Shown here in pieces: positions 49,534 through 58,643 of a stretch of DNA of 64,000 bases. The stretch is from Clostridia bacterium (GTDB lineage Bacteria > Bacillota > Clostridia > Oscillospirales > CAG-272). The notes under the pieces were generated by a model, which was not told the DNA's origin, searched no databases, and saw nothing but the letters and a program-made list of their open reading frames with translations. A program made the translations under genes and the position numbers. How positions within the stretch are numbered: position 1 is the stretch's first letter; every line of letters begins with the position of its first letter. Where the stretch lies: NCBI GenBank assembly GCA_017463485.1, contig JAFTPD010000009.1:1-64000 (forward strand), in the 5' to 3' direction.

Positions 49534-50334
49534 ATGGGATTTTTAACGGGTAAAACAGCCATCATCACGGGCGCGGGACGCGCTGTGCTGTCAAACGGCG
49601 CGTGCGGCTCTATCGGCTACGGTATCGCAACCGCTTACGCCAAGGAGGGCGCAAATCTCGTCATTACGGGACGCAACGTAGCAAAGCTGGAAAGCGCCAA
49701 GGAGGAGCTTGAAAGACTTTACGGTATTCAGGTGCTTACCGTTGCCGCTGACGTTAATTCGGGCGCTGACAACGAGGCTGTGGTAAACAACGTAATAACG
49801 CAGACTATTGAAAAGTTCGGTCGTATCGACGTGCTTATCAACAACGCGCAGGCATCCGCCTCGGGCGTAACTCTCGCCGACCACACCACCGAGCAGTTTG
49901 ACCTTGCTCTCTACTCGGGACTTTACGCCGCATTCTACTATATGAAGGCGTGCTATCCCTACCTTAAGGAAACCAAGGGAACGGTCATCAACTTCGCGTC
50001 CGGCGCGGGACTTTTCGGCAACTACGGTCAGTGCGCTTACGCCGCAGCGAAGGAAGGCATCCGCGGACTTACCCGCGTTGCCGCTACCGAGTGGGCAAAG
50101 GACGGCATAACCGCAAACGTTATCTGTCCTCTTGCATGGACGGCACAGCTTGAGCAGTTCAAGAACGCATACCCCGAGGCGTTTGACAAGAACGTGCATA
50201 CTCCCCCCGCAGGTCACTTTGCGGATGCGGAGACCGAAATAGGTCGCGTTTGCGTTCAGCTTGCATCCTCCGATTTCAAGTATCTCACGGGCGAAACGCT
50301 CACCCTTGAGGGCGGACTCGGACTCAGACCTTAA
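49534..50334 (+). CDS. Short-chain dehydrogenase/reductase
   Basis: A 266-aa SDR. The cofactor loop is unusual: AIITGAGRAVLSNGACGSIG carries about nine extra residues between the TGxG and the GIG parts. The rest is normal: NNAQASASG, the active serine in VINFASGAGL, catalytic YAAAK near 165 and the C-terminal LTGETLTLEGGLGLRP. Substrate unknown. GGAAGGAG precedes the ATG, and a hairpin follows the stop. Confidence 0.9.
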   Translation: MGFLTGKTAIITGAGRAVLSNGACGSIGYGIATAYAKEGANLVITGRNVAKLESAKEELERLYGIQVLTVAADVNSGADNEAVVNNVITQTIEKFGRIDVLINNAQASASGVTLADHTTEQFDLALYSGLYAAFYYMKACYPYLKETKGTVINFASGAGLFGNYGQCAYAAAKEGIRGLTRVAATEWAKDGITANVICPLAWTAQLEQFKNAYPEAFDKNVHTPPAGHFADAETEIGRVCVQLASSDFKYLTGETLTLEGGLGLRP

Positions 50335-50344
50335 AAAATACAAC

Positions 50345-50369
50345 GCGCGGCGTCAAAAAGACGCCGCGC
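50345..50369. terminator. Terminator after SDR gene
   Basis: GCGCGGCGTC-AAAAA-GACGCCGCGC, 10-bp stem, then AAATTTT. Confidence 0.8.
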
Positions 50370-50458
50370 AAATTTTGTTATATTGTCCCCCGCGCGATGC
50401 GCGGGGGAGATTTAAAGTAATTGACACGGATACATTGCGTATAAATTTGTCCGTTATT

Positions 50459-50809
50459 TTAGGTTACAGGATACATATATTTTTCTGTGACCTTACATGC
50501 CTTTCCCGTTTCATCAAAGCTGATCAAAAAATATTCCTGTTCATATTCATCCCATGCCCATTTGGTAACGTACTTAGCACTGCCATTGATGTATTTCTGT
50601 TGTGATTCGTTGTAATAGCCTTCTCGGTACGAATAAAATGCACCGTATTTTTCCTGTATTTCTTCTGATGTCTTTCCTAATATCCAATTGGTGTCATAAG
50701 GATAAAATAAACGCACCAACAAGCACACAGTAACCACGACTACTATGCCAAGCACTGCAATTATGGACCAAATTTTAATTCTTTTCCTAATTTTCGACTT
50801 ATCTGCCAT
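50459..50809 (-). CDS. Small membrane-anchored secreted protein
   Basis: A 116-aa protein starting MADKSKIRKRIKIW with one membrane helix (SIIAVLGIVVVVTVCLLVRL) then an outside domain: FYPYDTNWILGKTSEEIQEK, YGAFYSYREGYYN and a beta-rich end VTKWAWDEYEQEYFLISFD. No family recognised. The start is 1 nt after the stop of the large secreted protein, with GGAGG 8 nt upstream, so the two are made together. AT-rich like the second half of that gene. Confidence 0.72.
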   Translation of the reverse strand: MADKSKIRKRIKIWSIIAVLGIVVVVTVCLLVRLFYPYDTNWILGKTSEEIQEKYGAFYSYREGYYNESQQKYINGSAKYVTKWAWDEYEQEYFLISFDETGKACKVTEKYMYPVT

Positions 50810-50810
50810 C

Positions 50811-53114
50811 TTAATATCCTCCATGATACAACACTTGCTCTTGAACAATATCACTCTCTAAATCATAATATTCATTGGTATAGAATGGTACGGATTCTTC
50901 TTCAAAGGCATGTATATCAATCGCTATATCTGCTCTAAGCGCCGCTTCGTAAAACTGGTTAATTCCGGCAGCCAAACTATGTAACGCATCTGCATGAAAT
51001 ACAACTTCAGCGGCGAATGAATTAAACGAGACTGTACCTGTATGGGTAGCTAAGATAGCATATTTCTCATACATAGACAAATCCTCTGGATCATTTATAA
51101 TAATAGTGTTGTTAGCCCTGTATACGTTATATCCAGCGTTAGCATTATTCAATGCGATAAAATCAGGAAGGCGATCAGTTAAATTTTCATCTCCAGAAAA
51201 CTCGATATAATTATCCGGAGCGTTGATGCCCCCATTAACACAGGATGTTTTAACTATAAACTTGATATATTCTTCAGCTATTAAATATGGTGCATCAGAT
51301 TGGGGATTTACAAAATAGTCATACAAATTTTCGTCATTAGTAACAATTCCTGGACCTGTCACCTGATTTATAGCTACATATAGCTCATAGTTATCTTGAC
51401 CTGAATGTGTATTGATCAAATCTAAAAGTTTGCTATAATCAAATTCGACAAAAGAAATCGTAACACCGGGCATATCGCCATCAGATTGCGCTTCCCCATT
51501 GACTGTACTGTAGTCATTTTCTTGCTCTCGCATTTTCAACAAACCGTATGTATATTTTTCATCACCCGAAATTGCAAAAATATACCAATCGTCATACCAT
51601 GTAGTAACCGACATTACTTCGCTACCATCAATATATGAATACAAATGATATATACCCAAACGCGGCAAAACACGCGAAAGCGGTTCAGTAAGCATATAAA
51701 ATCCATCACTAGTTTGGACAATCTCATCAGCTGTTATCGCATCATTATATAATAAATCACTAAAACAACTATCTACGATTTCAATATTTTTTCTCCGCAC
51801 CAAAGCAGTACCGTCATAAGTAGCAGTAATTTGCACCGTACCAGGCTTTAAAGCTCGCAAATTACCTGTAGCAGAATCAATAGTCGCCTTATCAGTAACA
51901 GTCCCATCGGTGTTAGTAACGGCATAAGTAACGGGACCATTAAGTGATAACGTAGTGGAATACATAACCGCTTCATAGTCAAATGTTTGCCCGCGCAAAA
52001 TCTCACTATCTACAGCGGTCCATATTATGTCACGCTGTGGCGCTCCCGTATATTTCACGAACTCCCATTTACCTTGGTCGCCTGCTTCCTCGGGTGTTTT
52101 TATCGTGAGATAGGAATGCGGCGCCCCCGCCGAGCCTGAGGCGGTGGTGTTATTCGCGCATACCACCCAGTTTCCAGCATACCGTATGTAATAAACGTCC
52201 TCCTCATCTGCAGGTATGATTTCAAACCGAGCATCAGGTGCCACACTGACATTAGAAGGACTAATTTTTGCGGTCTTGACAGTGCTGGCAAGTAAATCCG
52301 CCATCATCACCAGCTCGTTATTAAGCATTGTGCGCAGCGTTACACTGCCGTTATGGAAATTAACCTTAAACAATCCCGAGCGCGAAAAGGAATTAACGGG
52401 ATTACCGGAGGAAAACACACTTTGCTGAACACGCGCACCTGCTTTTGTACTGTTATACTGTATATCCATCCACAAGCCGTCGTTTCCAACGTTTCTCAGT
52501 CCGTATACGCCCTCCTCAATAAGCTGGTAATCAATTTGGTAATACGCCAAATAATCATCGGCATTATCTGCATCACAGGACACAAGGATGACCGAGCCGT
52601 TGGTGGACTGTGCGGGAATATGCTTCAGCGCTATACCGTAGTTTGTAGACGTGCCGTTATACCATTTCCGTACAAGCTCGGTAAGGTCAAAGACCGCCTC
52701 GCCCGGGCTGTCGGCATCTATGCTTGCCGACGCTTGCATGACGGCGGTTGCGGATGCGGTAGTACTGACACCCAGATTATCATGCTCGTTCAGGAAATTC
52801 CAATCCGCGTACATAATATTCCACGGATACAGATATTCGTATGCGGCAACAGTCATATAGCCGCTGTCCACGTAATAGTAATAGTAGGTATAAAACTCCG
52901 CGTTTAAAATAACTCTGTTTTCGGGCAGAACGGGCATAGTCACGTTTATAAGCGTTGTTTTCGTGCCGCTTATCAACAACTCCGAGGAATATCCGTAGTT
53001 GGTGCTTGGATTGGCAGATGAAACGTAGGTATCGGTTATAGGTCTTTGGAGTTCTTTGGTATTCAAAGTCGGGCTATCACCACGGGGAACGCCCTCTGCG
53101 TGCTGTTCATCCAA
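50811..53114 (-). CDS. Large secreted protein, C-terminal part (frameshifted)
   Basis: About 767 codons open, but the first dozen lie in the wrong frame relative to their partner at 53063-54079; the real continuity is PxLNTKELQRPITDTYVSS onward. Domains in order: a TGT/DTYVSS beta-sandwich (residues 20-190), a ricin-type beta-trefoil (GVYGLRNVGNDGLWMDIQYN), a BIG2-type Ig repeat (ILRGQTFDYEAVMYSTTL...LRALKPGTVQITATYDG) and an unrecognised AT-rich domain. Base composition drops to AT-rich at about 51.9-52.0 kb, so the 3' part may come from another source. Probably a surface or exported adhesin/enzyme. Confidence 0.7.
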   Translation of the reverse strand: MDEQHAEGVPRGDSPTLNTKELQRPITDTYVSSANPSTNYGYSSELLISGTKTTLINVTMPVLPENRVILNAEFYTYYYYYVDSGYMTVAAYEYLYPWNIMYADWNFLNEHDNLGVSTTASATAVMQASASIDADSPGEAVFDLTELVRKWYNGTSTNYGIALKHIPAQSTNGSVILVSCDADNADDYLAYYQIDYQLIEEGVYGLRNVGNDGLWMDIQYNSTKAGARVQQSVFSSGNPVNSFSRSGLFKVNFHNGSVTLRTMLNNELVMMADLLASTVKTAKISPSNVSVAPDARFEIIPADEEDVYYIRYAGNWVVCANNTTASGSAGAPHSYLTIKTPEEAGDQGKWEFVKYTGAPQRDIIWTAVDSEILRGQTFDYEAVMYSTTLSLNGPVTYAVTNTDGTVTDKATIDSATGNLRALKPGTVQITATYDGTALVRRKNIEIVDSCFSDLLYNDAITADEIVQTSDGFYMLTEPLSRVLPRLGIYHLYSYIDGSEVMSVTTWYDDWYIFAISGDEKYTYGLLKMREQENDYSTVNGEAQSDGDMPGVTISFVEFDYSKLLDLINTHSGQDNYELYVAINQVTGPGIVTNDENLYDYFVNPQSDAPYLIAEEYIKFIVKTSCVNGGINAPDNYIEFSGDENLTDRLPDFIALNNANAGYNVYRANNTIIINDPEDLSMYEKYAILATHTGTVSFNSFAAEVVFHADALHSLAAGINQFYEAALRADIAIDIHAFEEESVPFYTNEYYDLESDIVQEQVLYHGGY

Positions 53115-54079
53115 GTGCTGTCTGCCGTTACCGTAAGTATATACTGCCCTGCGCGCACCGTCGTCAGGGTGTAGCTTACGTCGTAGGAAACGGTATCGTT
53201 AGCGTCGTACATATAGGGCGCGGGCACGTAATACACCGCTTCGCCCGTGTCGCCGTCGGCAATGGTTATTGAGCCGTCCTCATTCAGCGCGGCGGTGAGT
53301 CCGCTCACGGTAAAGAGGAAGGAATATGCATAGCTTGCGCGGGGGCTGTTAACTATTATATTCTCCTTAATGGAATTTGCTGAAAGAACGTATTCGAGAT
53401 CGGTATCGGTGAAAACGTCCTCGTATGTTACGGAGCTGCGATTGTCGATCTTCGACGCCTTTTCAAATTTCACAGCATCACTTTCGCTGTCATCAACAGC
53501 TTCGGGCAGGCTGTGATTTGTAACGGTGGCGGCGGGGTTGCCCACCACGGGCTGAAGCGTCATATTTCCGCTTGACATTTCGCCAAGTCCGCCTTCGGTA
53601 TTCGGCACTGCTGACAGCGATACCGTATATCCGTTTTCGGACAGCGTATATATTCCGCCCTCGGTAAAGTCTGCCACTCCTTGTGCAAAGGTCACTCTGC
53701 CGTCGGTCGTGCCGTAGGCGGACGTTCCCTTTTCGTCTGTGTTGAGTAGCAGTCTATTGTCGATATCCTGCCAAGCTCCGCTTTCATCCTTGCGGTGTAC
53801 GGGTGCAGTATAGGTTACTGCACGGTAGTTACCGTCAGACAAATGAAAATGCTTTGAGTATTCCTCGCGAAGCTCTACAACCTCGTAAAAGCCCTCGCGT
53901 TCCTCGGCTTCAGTCGTTGCTTCTATATCTATATTGTCTATTTCTTCAATATTTTCAGTTTCTTCAATGTCAACCGCAGAAGCAAACAAATTAAGCTGCA
54001 TAGTCGAAAATACTATTATCAATGCAATTAAAAACACTGATACGCGCAATATGTTTGTTTTGTGATTGCTTATTTTCAT
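53063..54079 (-). CDS. Large secreted protein, N-terminal part (ends by frameshift)
   Basis: A 338-aa reading: signal peptide (VSVFLIALIIVFSTMQLNLFASA), an acidic repeat EETENIEEIDNIDIEA, then the domain starting FYEVVELREEYSKHF and GAWQDIDNRLLLN, typical of large Clostridial surface proteins that carry on with WMNSTQRAFPVxIDPT. Here the frame breaks exactly at AFPVVIARL-stop, where the family expects VIDPTL; insertion of one base restores PTLNTKELQ in the next frame. So the gene pair is one protein of about 1,090 aa broken by a single-base deletion (or a sequencing error). Confidence 0.75.
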   Translation of the reverse strand: MKISNHKTNILRVSVFLIALIIVFSTMQLNLFASAVDIEETENIEEIDNIDIEATTEAEEREGFYEVVELREEYSKHFHLSDGNYRAVTYTAPVHRKDESGAWQDIDNRLLLNTDEKGTSAYGTTDGRVTFAQGVADFTEGGIYTLSENGYTVSLSAVPNTEGGLGEMSSGNMTLQPVVGNPAATVTNHSLPEAVDDSESDAVKFEKASKIDNRSSVTYEDVFTDTDLEYVLSANSIKENIIVNSPRASYAYSFLFTVSGLTAALNEDGSITIADGDTGEAVYYVPAPYMYDANDTVSYDVSYTLTTVRAGQYILTVTADSTWMNSTQRAFPVVIARL

Positions 54080-54244
54080 ATATTTCTTTCCTTTCTTTAG
54101 TATTTCATTCGCAACTTTGGCACACGCAGTTCATTGGCGTATTCCTCCTTTTTACTTTTGTGTTAATATTATAATACAAAATAAAGAATTTTTTGTGCAT
54201 ATTTATTGGACGTTTTGTAAATTTGACAATTTATTCCGTAAAGA

Positions 54245-54269
54245 AAAACCACCCGTGACGGGTGGTTTT
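54245..54269 (-). terminator. Terminator after the BspA-like gene
   Basis: AAAACCACCCG-TGA-CGGGTGGTTTT followed by a T-rich run on the minus strand. Confidence 0.88.
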
Positions 54270-54287
54270 CTCTTTGATATATTGATA

Positions 54288-55451
54288 TTATTTTGCGCAA
54301 ACTACGTTATAGCTTATAATGCTATCGTCCCAGCCCTTGCCCTTCTGGATCTCGCTCCAGCCTGCTTCGTTGCCTGCGTAATTAATGGTCTTTAGTTGTA
54401 CGCAGCCCGAAAAGGCATTCGCGCCTATGACCTTAACAGACTCGGGGATATTGATCTTGGAAAGCGAGAAGCTACGTGCAAACGCGCTCTCTGCAATAAC
54501 CACGACTCCGTCGGGAATAACGCTGGTCTTACTGCCCGCGATAAGGGTGTTTATTTCGGTTTCGATAAGGCAGTTGTTTGTCGCGCTGTACGTATTGTTT
54601 CCGATCTCTACTTTAATAGATGCAAGTCCCGTACAGCCTGCAAACGCGCCCTTACCGATATTTTCAACGGTCTTGGGAATGATAATGCTGTTGAGCACAG
54701 GGCAATCTGCAAAAGCACTGTCGCCGATAGACTCAAGCCTTGCCGAGAAGATCACGCTTGTCAGCCCAAAGCAATTTTCAAACGCGCTGCTTCCAATATG
54801 AGTCACGGTATCGGGAATGAACACGGATGTGATTTCCTTTTCGTCCGCAAAGGCTTTTGCCGAAATACTGACAACGGGAATTCCATCAACCTTGGCGGGA
54901 ATAACGACGTCCTTATCAGTACAATCTCCAAGGTCTATAACACTATACGCGGTCTTGTCACTGTTAAGTGCAAGCACCAGCTTGTCGGTGGCGTCGGGGT
55001 GATTTGTCACCTCTTCAACGGTAGTGGTCACCTCGTCTGTGGTGGTTTTCTCGGTGGTAGTCGTTTCCGTGTTGGCGATATCGGTGGTATCAGCAGTCTC
55101 GCTGTTATCGGTTACGTCATCCGTGGTTACGGTACCCTCGCCGGTAGTTACACTGCCCGTATCCGTTCCGTCGTTTACGGTGGTATCGGCTTCGGTGGTA
55201 GCGGTGCCGTCATTAGCGGTCGTGTCGCTATTGGTGGTTTCGTCGGTAGTTGATTCGTCCGTTTCGGTATTCGCACCCGTGATAGGCGCGGTGCTTTCGG
55301 TATTACTTGACGTCGAATTTACGGTAGTATCTGCGGTGGTCGTCGTACCGTCTCCCGTGGTTTGTGAGCCGTCACCGACGTTGCATCCCACAGCGAGAGC
55401 GCAACAAACAAGCAGCGCCGCAAGAATCGAGATAATTCTTAAGGTTCTCAT
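54288..55451 (-). CDS. BspA-type leucine-rich repeat lipoprotein
   Basis: A 387-aa lipoprotein: signal peptide ending LAVGCN (lipobox Cys near residue 23), a Thr/Ser/Asp-rich low-complexity linker of about 130 residues (TTTADTTVNSTSS...), then LRR_5 repeats of about 23 aa (VSISAKAFADEKEITSVFIP, IGSSAFENCFGLTSVIFS, IGDSAFADCPVLNSIIIP, IGKGAFAGCTGLASIKV, and two more). BspA-like repeats usually mediate adhesion or recognition. GGAGG precedes the ATG. Confidence 0.92.
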   Translation of the reverse strand: MRTLRIISILAALLVCCALAVGCNVGDGSQTTGDGTTTTADTTVNSTSSNTESTAPITGANTETDESTTDETTNSDTTANDGTATTEADTTVNDGTDTGSVTTGEGTVTTDDVTDNSETADTTDIANTETTTTEKTTTDEVTTTVEEVTNHPDATDKLVLALNSDKTAYSVIDLGDCTDKDVVIPAKVDGIPVVSISAKAFADEKEITSVFIPDTVTHIGSSAFENCFGLTSVIFSARLESIGDSAFADCPVLNSIIIPKTVENIGKGAFAGCTGLASIKVEIGNNTYSATNNCLIETEINTLIAGSKTSVIPDGVVVIAESAFARSFSLSKINIPESVKVIGANAFSGCVQLKTINYAGNEAGWSEIQKGKGWDDSIISYNVVCAK

Positions 55452-55525
55452 ATCTTCCTCCGTTTCGGTAATTATGGTCTTATACGTTTATTATAACACA
55501 TACTCAGTGTGTTGTCAACACGCAG

Positions 55526-56281
55526 TTATTCTGCCACCTCAAACTCAACGATTGCGCGGAAAAGGCCGACGCTTACGTCATATTGCTCGGGATTACTGCT
55601 ACTGCCTGCGATGGTGGGCGCAAGCAAGCAGATCACCGTATCCGGCGAGAGCATTTGCACTGCGGGATTATATTTATAGAATTCGGTGTCGCCAAGGCGC
55701 ACGCCAAAGCCGTATCCGTCAGTTCCGACGGGCAGATCGTCGCCAAGCACGGCGTACAAGTCCTTCAAGCGTCCTCCGTCGCGGAGGATACCGTACAGAT
55801 AGGGGCTAACCATGTAGACCGAGCATTCGCCCGACATGACGTATGTATTAAATCCGCTGTACTCGTTTTGATTGTACTGCGTATTCATCTGATACTGTCC
55901 GCCTGCCGCCTCGACTGACTCCTTTTCCGCCATTATCTCCGCCTCGGAGTATATCTGATATATGACGTACTGCACGTTTTTCTCTCCATTCCCGTCGTAG
56001 TCCTCGGGACAGAGGGAGTCCATCAGCCGCTCAAACTCAGCGCGCTCCTCGCTGTTCATTCGGTACGGTCCAGAATACGTGACCGTCGTGTCATAGCTCT
56101 CGCGCGTCAGCATCTGCACTGTGCAGACTGCTATCACCGCCACGAAAAACGTCACGATTATCACAGGCCATTTATAATGATACCAGAAGTTATCCAGCCA
56201 ACGGATAAAGCTACTCCGCTCGCCTATATCTCCTTCGGGTATCTTTTCAAATTTATCCTCGCGATTGTTGTTTTCGGACAT
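55526..56281 (-). CDS. Single-pass membrane protein of unknown function
   Basis: A 251-aa protein with a cytoplasmic charged start, one membrane helix (WPVIIVTFFVAVIAVCTVQM near residue 40), and an outside domain (SYDTTVTYSGPYRMNS..., YMVSPYLYGILRDGGRLKD). Stretch FWYHYKWPVIIVTFF recalls Clostridial proteins of unknown role. No catalytic motif seen. GGAG lies 7 nt before the ATG. Confidence 0.72.
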   Translation of the reverse strand: MSENNNREDKFEKIPEGDIGERSSFIRWLDNFWYHYKWPVIIVTFFVAVIAVCTVQMLTRESYDTTVTYSGPYRMNSEERAEFERLMDSLCPEDYDGNGEKNVQYVIYQIYSEAEIMAEKESVEAAGGQYQMNTQYNQNEYSGFNTYVMSGECSVYMVSPYLYGILRDGGRLKDLYAVLGDDLPVGTDGYGFGVRLGDTEFYKYNPAVQMLSPDTVICLLAPTIAGSSSNPEQYDVSVGLFRAIVEFEVAE

Positions 56282-56299
56282 AAGCTTCTCCTTTAAATA

Positions 56300-56331
56300 A
56301 GCGGAGCGATATCAAAGAACACCGCTCCGCT
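56300..56331 (-). terminator. Hairpin after greA
   Basis: AGCGGAGCG-N14-CGCTCCGCT, 9-bp stem; the minus strand continues TTATTT. Read-through into the following membrane protein gene is possible. Confidence 0.55.
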
Positions 56332-56348
56332 GAAAATATCATTGACTA

Positions 56349-56843
56349 TCAGGAATGTGATTTTGCGCGGCTTACGTCAAGCACCTTGAATTTAAGCTCG
56401 CCACCGGGAGTTTCCACGGTTATCTCCTCCCCTGCTCGCTTGCCCATAAGAGCGCGTCCGATAGGCGACTGGTCGGAAATCTTCTTTTCCAGAGGATCTG
56501 CCTCGTTTGAGCCCACGATACTGTACGTGATATCCTCGTCAAATTCCACATCATGCAGCTTGACGATTGAGCCGAGGTGCACGACACCCGTATCCTGATT
56601 GCTCTCGTCAACGACAACGGCGTTCTCGATAAGGCTTTCAAGCTCAAGAATTCTTGCCTCTACCTTTGCCTGCTCGTTTCTTGCCTCGTCATACTCTGCG
56701 TTCTCGGAAAGGTCACCAAATCCGCGTGCTACCGCGATCTGCTCCTTTATCTCCTCACGGCGTGTCAGCTTGAGATAATTCAGCTCATCTACGAGCTTCT
56801 GATAACCCTCGGGGGAATACATCTGTTTTGTGTTGTTAGCCAT
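56349..56843 (-). CDS. greA: Transcription elongation factor GreA
   Basis: A 164-aa protein: N-terminal coiled coil (YQKLVDELNYLKLTRREEIKEQIAVARGFGDLSENAEYDEA) with the DxxEN tip acidic residues that trigger RNA cleavage in stalled RNA polymerase, then the FKBP-like C-terminal domain (YSIVGSNEADPLEKKISDQSPIGRALMGK). Normal length. GGAG upstream of the ATG. Confidence 0.96.
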   Translation of the reverse strand: MANNTKQMYSPEGYQKLVDELNYLKLTRREEIKEQIAVARGFGDLSENAEYDEARNEQAKVEARILELESLIENAVVVDESNQDTGVVHLGSIVKLHDVEFDEDITYSIVGSNEADPLEKKISDQSPIGRALMGKRAGEEITVETPGGELKFKVLDVSRAKSHS

Positions 56844-56876
56844 GGTAATTCTCCTTATGTGATAGTGATTTATTTC

Positions 56877-58508
56877 TTACTTTTTTATTTCAGTTATTGC
56901 CTTCTGAAGCTGATTGTCAAGGCTGTCGGGCAGGAGGTTGGGATGATAGGACGCCGCCTCCTCGCTCAATTCAAGGGGATAGTCGGGGGTGATGCCCACG
57001 CCGTCAAAGCCTTCTCCCTTTGCGGGATAATAGAACCGTGTCGTCAGCTTGAGCGCGCCGTCGATACCGTAGCGGGATTTAAGCGGGAGCGTTGTCTGCA
57101 CCGAGCCCTTGCCGTACGTTGTCGTTCCGACGGTCTTGCCCAGACCGTAGTCGTGGAAGTTCGCGGTGAACAACTCTGCCGCGCTTGCAGTATATTCGTT
57201 GACAAGCAGTATCATTTTCAGATCCTTGTACTTGCCGACATCCTTCTCCTCAATATTGCCCGAGCCGCTGTACTGATATCCGTCGATACCCTCGCTGAGG
57301 ACCTTGCTGGACGTTTCCGTACCGCTTCTGTCCTTAACTCGGATAATTGTATCGCCTTTTTCAAGGAAGTACATCATGCAATCCTCCACTGAGGTAAGCA
57401 TACCGCCGCCGTTATTGCGAAGGTCAAGCACGAAATACTCACAGCCCGAATTTATCAGCGTTTCAAGTGCCGCATCAAGCTGCTCCGCGGTGGTTTCATC
57501 AAAGCCCGTAATACGCACGATACCAACGCTTTTATCGGTATCGCAAATGCTGAACATTACGGATTGAGTCTTTATCTGCTCGCGCGTTGCGGTAATGGGC
57601 AGGTACTCTCCGCCCTTATCGTTTTCGCGGTAGACGATAAATTCCGCGTCCGTGCCTTCCTCGCCCAGCAGCATATCCACAGCCGCGGCGTAGCCTACCG
57701 AATCTACCGTAACAGCATCATCAGCGTTGCCAATAGCGTATACGTGGTCGCCTATTGCAACACCCGCCTTTTGCGCGGGCGAATCGGGAGTTACGTATAT
57801 TACCTCTATGGTAACGTATTCAACTCCGTCAAGCTCCACACTGCCCGCAACGACGGTCACGCCGATACCGCACATATTTCCGCTTTGATCCTCAAGCATC
57901 TGCGCGTATTCCTCTGCGGTATAATATCTTGCGTATTTGTCGCCCGTTGCGCTGACGTATCCCTTCAGCACCGAGCTTGCTATCTCCTCGTCGTCAAGCT
58001 CCTCGGAGAACAGTGACGCTGAACGGAAAAGCCTGTCAATAACGTCAAGGTAAGCAAAATTGTCCTCTTCCCCACCGGGTGTTACCGTCTCGGGTGTATC
58101 ACGACGGATAAATGCGGTAGTTACGGAGAAGGTGACAAGCACCGCAAGCACAACTGCGGTTATCATTGCGGCAACTGCCGAGGTGAATGACACCTGCTTG
58201 GGAGCTTTCGACTTTTTGCCGCCGTCAAGCACGTAGGTATCTGCCACTGCGGGAGTTACCAAGGTCGCACCAAAACTCAGACACTTAGCCTCTGCCATCT
58301 GCTCAAAGAGCTGACTCGCTTCACTGTCCCAGCCTTTATCCACCGAGAGAATGATGCGCTCGCCCAGCCAACTGACCTGCACATCACGCACAGCGTCCTT
58401 CAGCTTTTCGTTTTCGCCTTGAAGCACCGCCTCCTTCAGCGCAGCTTCAAGCTCTGCCGTCACTTCCTCGCTTGCCAGATTACGAACAGAATAAATTATT
58501 TCTTTCAT
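56877..58508 (-). CDS. S41 family C-terminal processing peptidase with PDZ domain
   Basis: A 543-aa serine peptidase. An unusual N-terminal cytoplasmic module of about 110 residues (KEIIYSVRNLASEEVTAELEAAL) precedes the membrane helix (VAAMITAVVLAVLVTFSVT); then the S41 domain with a PDZ-like part and catalytic NEYTASAAELF (Ser) and GKGSVQTTL (Lys). CtpA-type enzymes cleave secreted or membrane proteins. ATG at the KEIIYS start is chosen because upstream choices lack ribosome sites, though its own spacing from GGAGG is long (12 nt). Confidence 0.9.
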   Translation of the reverse strand: MKEIIYSVRNLASEEVTAELEAALKEAVLQGENEKLKDAVRDVQVSWLGERIILSVDKGWDSEASQLFEQMAEAKCLSFGATLVTPAVADTYVLDGGKKSKAPKQVSFTSAVAAMITAVVLAVLVTFSVTTAFIRRDTPETVTPGGEEDNFAYLDVIDRLFRSASLFSEELDDEEIASSVLKGYVSATGDKYARYYTAEEYAQMLEDQSGNMCGIGVTVVAGSVELDGVEYVTIEVIYVTPDSPAQKAGVAIGDHVYAIGNADDAVTVDSVGYAAAVDMLLGEEGTDAEFIVYRENDKGGEYLPITATREQIKTQSVMFSICDTDKSVGIVRITGFDETTAEQLDAALETLINSGCEYFVLDLRNNGGGMLTSVEDCMMYFLEKGDTIIRVKDRSGTETSSKVLSEGIDGYQYSGSGNIEEKDVGKYKDLKMILLVNEYTASAAELFTANFHDYGLGKTVGTTTYGKGSVQTTLPLKSRYGIDGALKLTTRFYYPAKGEGFDGVGITPDYPLELSEEAASYHPNLLPDSLDNQLQKAITEIKK

Positions 58509-58643
58509 TATAAACCGAATCCTCCAAAGAGCGCTCAGGGACATCTCCGCCGCTCCGAACAACGAATTTATACAACTTTTCGGCAATCACGCACCGCCGC
58601 AAAGCCTGCTCGTGATTGCCGATAAAGCTGTGATGTAAAAATA

